Shown piece after piece: positions 60,427 through 64,000 of a stretch of 64,000 nucleotides of DNA. The stretch comes from Erinaceus europaeus (taxonomy: Eukaryota; Chordata; Mammalia; Eulipotyphla; Erinaceidae): assembly GCF_950295315.1 (NCBI RefSeq), contig NC_080185.1, forward strand, positions 43,464,737 through 43,528,736. Reading direction: 5' to 3'. Each line of letters begins with the position of its first letter. The stretch's first letter is position 1. The notes beneath the pieces were generated by a model. The model saw only the letters and a list, made by a program, of their open reading frames with translations. It did not search any database and was not told the DNA's origin. A program made the translations under genes and the position numbers.

Positions 60427-60890
60427 CTCATAGCACAGCTCCACTGATTGGAAAGCTTCCCCCTGCAGGTAGAGACAAAAGGCTTAGACCTCAGTACTCA
60501 TACATGGTAACATATGCACGCAGCCAGGTGAGTCATCACCTTTTACCAGGTGAGTCACCACTGGTTACTTTTATTAAATAATTGGGGAAATAATGATTTA
60601 CAAGACTGTTGTCGACATGTGGTCTTCTTAAGTGAGGTAAGTCTCTGACAGATCACTGTTCAACCAGTCGACCACATAAGGACCATGTGCTTTCTCATTT
60701 ACCAACATACAGTGCACCTGGAGACCTCCCACCCAAATGAAATGACTATAATAATAACAATAGCAGAGTTCATGAACTTGGAGTCCTCTGCCTTCATGCT
60801 ATTCCCCAGCGCCCATGCACAAAGCTGATCAACAGAACTGGGTGCCCTTCCTCTAGAAATTCCAGTGAACTGTACAGGTTCATTCTCTCT
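60055..60890. other. Intron upstream of w1, mostly unassigned
   Basis: A SINE-like purine segment at 60370-60560 (agcttccccctgcaggtaga) sits in otherwise unrecognised sequence. No DOCK11 exon matches here or in 62455-62780. Confidence 0.4.
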
Positions 60891-60904
60891 CTCTCCACCC
60901 CCCC

Positions 60905-60914
<10 letters not shown>

Positions 60915-60973
<59 letters not shown>
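60915..60973. repeat. (CA)n microsatellite
   Basis: About 29 CA units preceded by a (CT)n run. Confidence 0.95.
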
Positions 60974-60977
<4 letters not shown>

Positions 60978-61014
60978 GTCAATGAACATATTCTTTCAAA
61001 GGGTTAGAGAGAAG

Positions 61015-61630
61015 CAGGACCAGGTGGTAGCACCCAGCTAAGCACATATATGCTCAAGGAATTGGGCTCGAGCCCCCATTCTCCACCCACAGAGGGGACA
61101 CTGCACAAGTAATGAAACAGTGCTGTAGTTTCCTTTCTCTCTCTGTATCTCCCTCTCCAACCCTTAATTTCAATTTATCTCTGCCCTATCAAATAAAATA
61201 GAAAAAGGAAAAAAAGAAGAAGAAAAAAATGGGCACCAGGAGCAGTGGATGTGCAGTGCCAGCACTGAACTCCAGCAATAACTCTGGGGGCAATTAAAAA
61301 AATAATGTACCGGGAGTCGGGCGGTAGCACAGCAGGTTAAGTGCAGGTGGCGCAAAGCGCAAGGACCTAGGAAGGATGCTGGTTTGAGCCCCCGGTTCCC
61401 CACCTGCAGGGGAGTCGCTTCACAAGCGGTGAAGCAGGTCTGCAGGTGTCTCTCTTTCTCTCCCCCTCTGTCTTCCCCTCCTTTCTCCGTTTCTCTCTGT
61501 CCTATCCAACAACAACAACAATAATAATAACTACAACAATAAGACTAGGGCAACAAAAGGGAATGAAAGAATGAATGAATGAATGAACAAATGAACAAAT
61601 GAATGAATGAACAATCAAACAAATAAATGT
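61015..61630 (+). mobile_element. Short SINE with secondary tail, then long SINE
   Basis: 61015-61300 (accaggtggtagcacccagc to ataactctgggggcaatt). 61314-61610 (gggagtcgggcggtagcaca), whose tail is a GAAT/GAAC repeat. Confidence 0.82.
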
Positions 61631-61779
61631 ACGAGGGCAAGGGGAGTAAGTTCTGGTGCTGTGGTGTCTCGCCGTGTCTCTCACTCTGAGGGGAAAAGTT
61701 GCCCCACAAGTGGTGAAATCATACAATAGCTGAAGCCCTAGCTCTGCACAAAAAGGGGGGGAGGAAGAAACACACTAGG

Positions 61780-62450
61780 GGTCCAGGTAGTGGTGCGCCT
61801 AATAGTGTGTTAGCATAAGCGAGCACCCCAGTTCAAACGTTCAGGGAGAAGACTGAACAAATGGCCAAGCAGGGCTACAGACATCTGTCTTTCTTTTTTC
61901 CTTCCTCCCTTCCCTTCCCTTCCCTTCCCTTCCCTTCCCTTCCCTTCCCTTCTCCTTCTCCTTCTCCTTCCTTCCTTCCTTCCTTCCTTCCTTCCTTCCT
62001 TCCTTTCTCTCTTTTTGTTCTTGTCTCCAAGGTTATTACTGGGACTCGGTGCCTGCACTACGAATCCACTGCTCCTGGAGGCTATTTTTTCCCTTTTGTT
62101 GCCCCTGTCGTTTATCATTGTTGTTGTTTTTGTCATTATTGCTGTCATTATTGTTGGCTAGGACAGAGAGAAATGGAGAGGGGAGGGGAAGAAAGAGACG
62201 GGGAAAGAAAGATAAGACACCTGCAGACCTGCTTCACTGCCTGTGAAGCAATCCCCCTGCAGGTGAGGAGCCTGGGGCTCAAACCGGGATCCTTATGCCA
62301 GTCCTTGCACTTTGCACCATGTGTGCTTAACCCACTGCACTACCGCCCAGCCTCCTCTTTCTCCATTTCTATCTCCCTTCCGCTCTCAATTTCTCACTGT
62401 CTCTATCAAAACAACAATCACAAAAGTGAAAAGGAATTGAAAAAATCTAT
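61780..62450. mobile_element. Short SINE (+) with (CCCTT)n/(CCTT)n and nested long SINE (-)
   Basis: The outer SINE starts at gggtccaggtagtggtgcgc and resumes at ctttctccatttctatctcc (62355-62450). Between are pyrimidine arrays (61895-62005) and a minus-strand long SINE (62010-62352). Confidence 0.75.
61897..62003. repeat. (CCCTT)n and (CCTT)n arrays
   Basis: About ten CCCTT units, a (CTTCTC) bridge and about ten CCTT units. Pure pyrimidine on the plus strand. Confidence 0.95.
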
Positions 62451-62782
62451 TAATTAATCAAACATTTACACTTAAGAATGGCATTCTTTGGCTTCTCATT
62501 TTCAATATGCTTTCCAGAACTATTACAGTGATAACTTTTTCCAAGCATAAGCCCGGCCAGTTATGAGATAGTAGGCACACTGTAAAGAGTTCACTACAAA
62601 TTCTGGCTTTTTGTGTAAAAAAAAAAAAAAAAAACAACTTTATCTCTTAGCAAATAAGCTATGCTTTAAGATATAATAAAGTAAGAGGTGTCAATCAGAA
62701 CAGTAACCAAAGCCAAAGCAAACGACCCTAGAGCAAGACACATGAAGAAATGAAAGGGTCTTTGATACTCAGGAAATTTTTT

Positions 62783-63020
62783 TTTAGGTTTTTATTTATA
62801 AAATGAGAACACTGACAAGAGGCTAAGAGGGATACAACTCCACACAATTCCCACCACCAGAACTCCATATCCCATCCCCTCCTTTGATAGCTTTCCTTTC
62901 CTTTAACCCTCTGGGAGTATGGACCCAAGATCATTGTGGGATACAGAAGGTGGAAGGTCTGGCTTCTATAATTGCTTCACCACTGAACATGGGCATTGAC
63001 AGGTTGATCCATACTCAATA
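62783..63020 (-). mobile_element. Copy of the ~1-kb poly(A) element, 3' part
   Basis: The minus-strand tail lies at 62780-62800. Family blocks in reverse complement are acaattcccaccaccagaac and catgggcattgacaggttga. Ends at aatccatactc. Truncated at the 5' end. Confidence 0.7.
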
Positions 63021-63049
63021 CTTGGGAAATTCTAAGAGAAAGACTCCTT

Positions 63050-63215
63050 CAATACATATGGACTGAATGTCTGTTACTGCCCCCCACCCCAAAGTTCAAG
63101 TTGAAATCTAATTCTGAGAGCGATGGTATTTGGAGGTGGGGATCTTTGGGAGGCAATTAGATAGGTCATGAGGGTGGAGCCTTCATGAATAGAATCAGTG
63201 CCCTTGGAAAAGACC
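63050..63215 (+). mobile_element. MLT1-type (ERVL-MaLR) LTR fragment
   Basis: tatggactgaatgtctgtta, gatggtatttggaggtggg, tcatgagggtggagccttca and cagtgcccttggaaaagac follow the MLT1 LTR consensus as I know it. Only the first ~165 bp remain. An ancient eutherian repeat, so it predates all hedgehog SINEs here. Confidence 0.8.
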
Positions 63216-63439
63216 AGAGTTAGGGCCGATGAAATAGTTCACTTGGATAGTGAGCTGCTTTGCCATGTGCACAACATGGGTTTTGAGTTGGCCCCCACCA
63301 CACTGAAGAAAGCTTTGGTGCTGTAGTCTTATTCTATTTCCCTCTCTCTCTCCTCTCTGTCTCTAGCGGGGGGGGGGGGGGCGGAGGCTAGAGAGTTAGG
63401 CCACTCTTTTGCATATCACGTGAGAGCACCAGAAGTTGA

Positions 63440-63605
63440 ACAACTAAAACCCAAAGTGTCTCACCCAGTAGAGGTCACACAAGTACCATGTGTGAGGACC
63501 CTGGTTCTAGCCCCCAGTTCCTACCTGCAGGGGAAAGCTTCACAAACAGTGCAGCAGTCCGTCCTCCCTCCCTCTCTATTTCTGTCTCTCAGCAGCTATT
63601 TTAAA
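63440..63605 (+). mobile_element. Diverged short SINE
   Basis: ccagtagaggtcacacaagt, gttctagcccccagttccta, ctgcaggggaaagcttcaca. Confidence 0.6.
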
Positions 63606-64000
63606 AATGGCCTTTAAGCAGTTTTGGTCACTACCAGGCCATCTCATCATCCAGGGCCCTAGTCAGAGAATCCTGGGATTCCCACATAGACATGTTGGGC
63701 CTAGACCTCTAACAGATCCCTCTCCCCACAGCCATGATCATCTCCCATCAGGACCCTCTTGTGGGCCTCTACTTGACCTTGCCCTCAATGTGAGTCAACA
63801 TTGGTAGGGACTGTCCCATTCTGCAAAGGGAGGTTGGATCAACATACTCTGCCACTTAAGGAAGATGGGTCGTGCAATGAGTGCAGCTTGGAATGTTCCT
63901 TGCCATGACCACAGAATGTAAGCTCAGACCTACAGGGACGCAGAGGTTCCACAGGCTCCTGTGCTGAATATGGGCCCCAGATCAAATCGATGAGGTTTAC
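63606..64000. other. Unassigned end of window
   Basis: gttttggtcactaccaggcc ... gagtcaacattggtagggac ... No exon match on the minus strand. Might be an uncatalogued repeat. Confidence 0.3.

Overview
The window is mammalian nuclear DNA and almost certainly comes from a hedgehog (Erinaceidae, probably Erinaceus). The evidence is dozens of copies of a tRNA-derived SINE with the head gtcgggcggtagcgcag, a CT-rich body and a CAA/AAAT tail. This matches what I know of hedgehog ERI-type SINEs. Ancient eutherian repeats (MIR, L2, MLT1, hAT-Charlie) lie beneath them. There is no bacterial or viral gene organisation. Nearly all long open frames are SINE, L1 or microsatellite translations.

Only one host gene is present: the middle of DOCK11 (zizimin2, a CDC42 guanine nucleotide exchange factor, X-linked in eutherians), on the minus strand. 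I recovered 16 consecutive coding exons, here numbered w1 to w16 in transcription order. They run from 54025 down to 43 and total 1,697 nt. Every junction has AG/GT sites and every phase fits, so no coding exon is missing between w1 and w16. They encode the segment before the DHR-1/C2 domain, all of DHR-1 (w3 to w7), and the start of the helical region leading to DHR-2. The PH domain (upstream) and DHR-2 (downstream) lie outside the window. Paralogue choice rests on peptides such as [13 protein letters not shown] and [13 protein letters not shown], which fit DOCK11 and not DOCK9 or DOCK10 as I recall them.

Layout by coordinate: 43-8926 holds w16 to w11. 11805-11923 is w10, between two ~97% identical direct repeats. 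25469-27430 holds w9 to w7. 27431-37169 is a large intron with an inverted duplication. 37170-37293 is w6. 38079-40706 is an internally deleted young L1. 44302-47063 holds w5 to w3. 53644-54025 holds w2 and w1. 54026-64000 is intron with no exon found.

The most unusual content is structural. (1) An inverted duplication of a SINE-in-L1 block flanks exactly exons w1+w2, a layout that favours back-splicing. (2) Three 3'-truncated small-RNA copies (5S rRNA, tRNA-Cys, tRNA-Lys) have target-site duplications but no poly(A), the signature of tailless retropseudogenes. (3) A retroelement target-site duplication begins at intron position +3 of w12. (4) A 100-nt intron carries a (GU)10 tract just before its 3' splice site. 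(5) About 500 nt of pure CU-rich sequence lies just upstream of w14. I saw no wholly new gene system. These are leads on retroposition and splicing biology.
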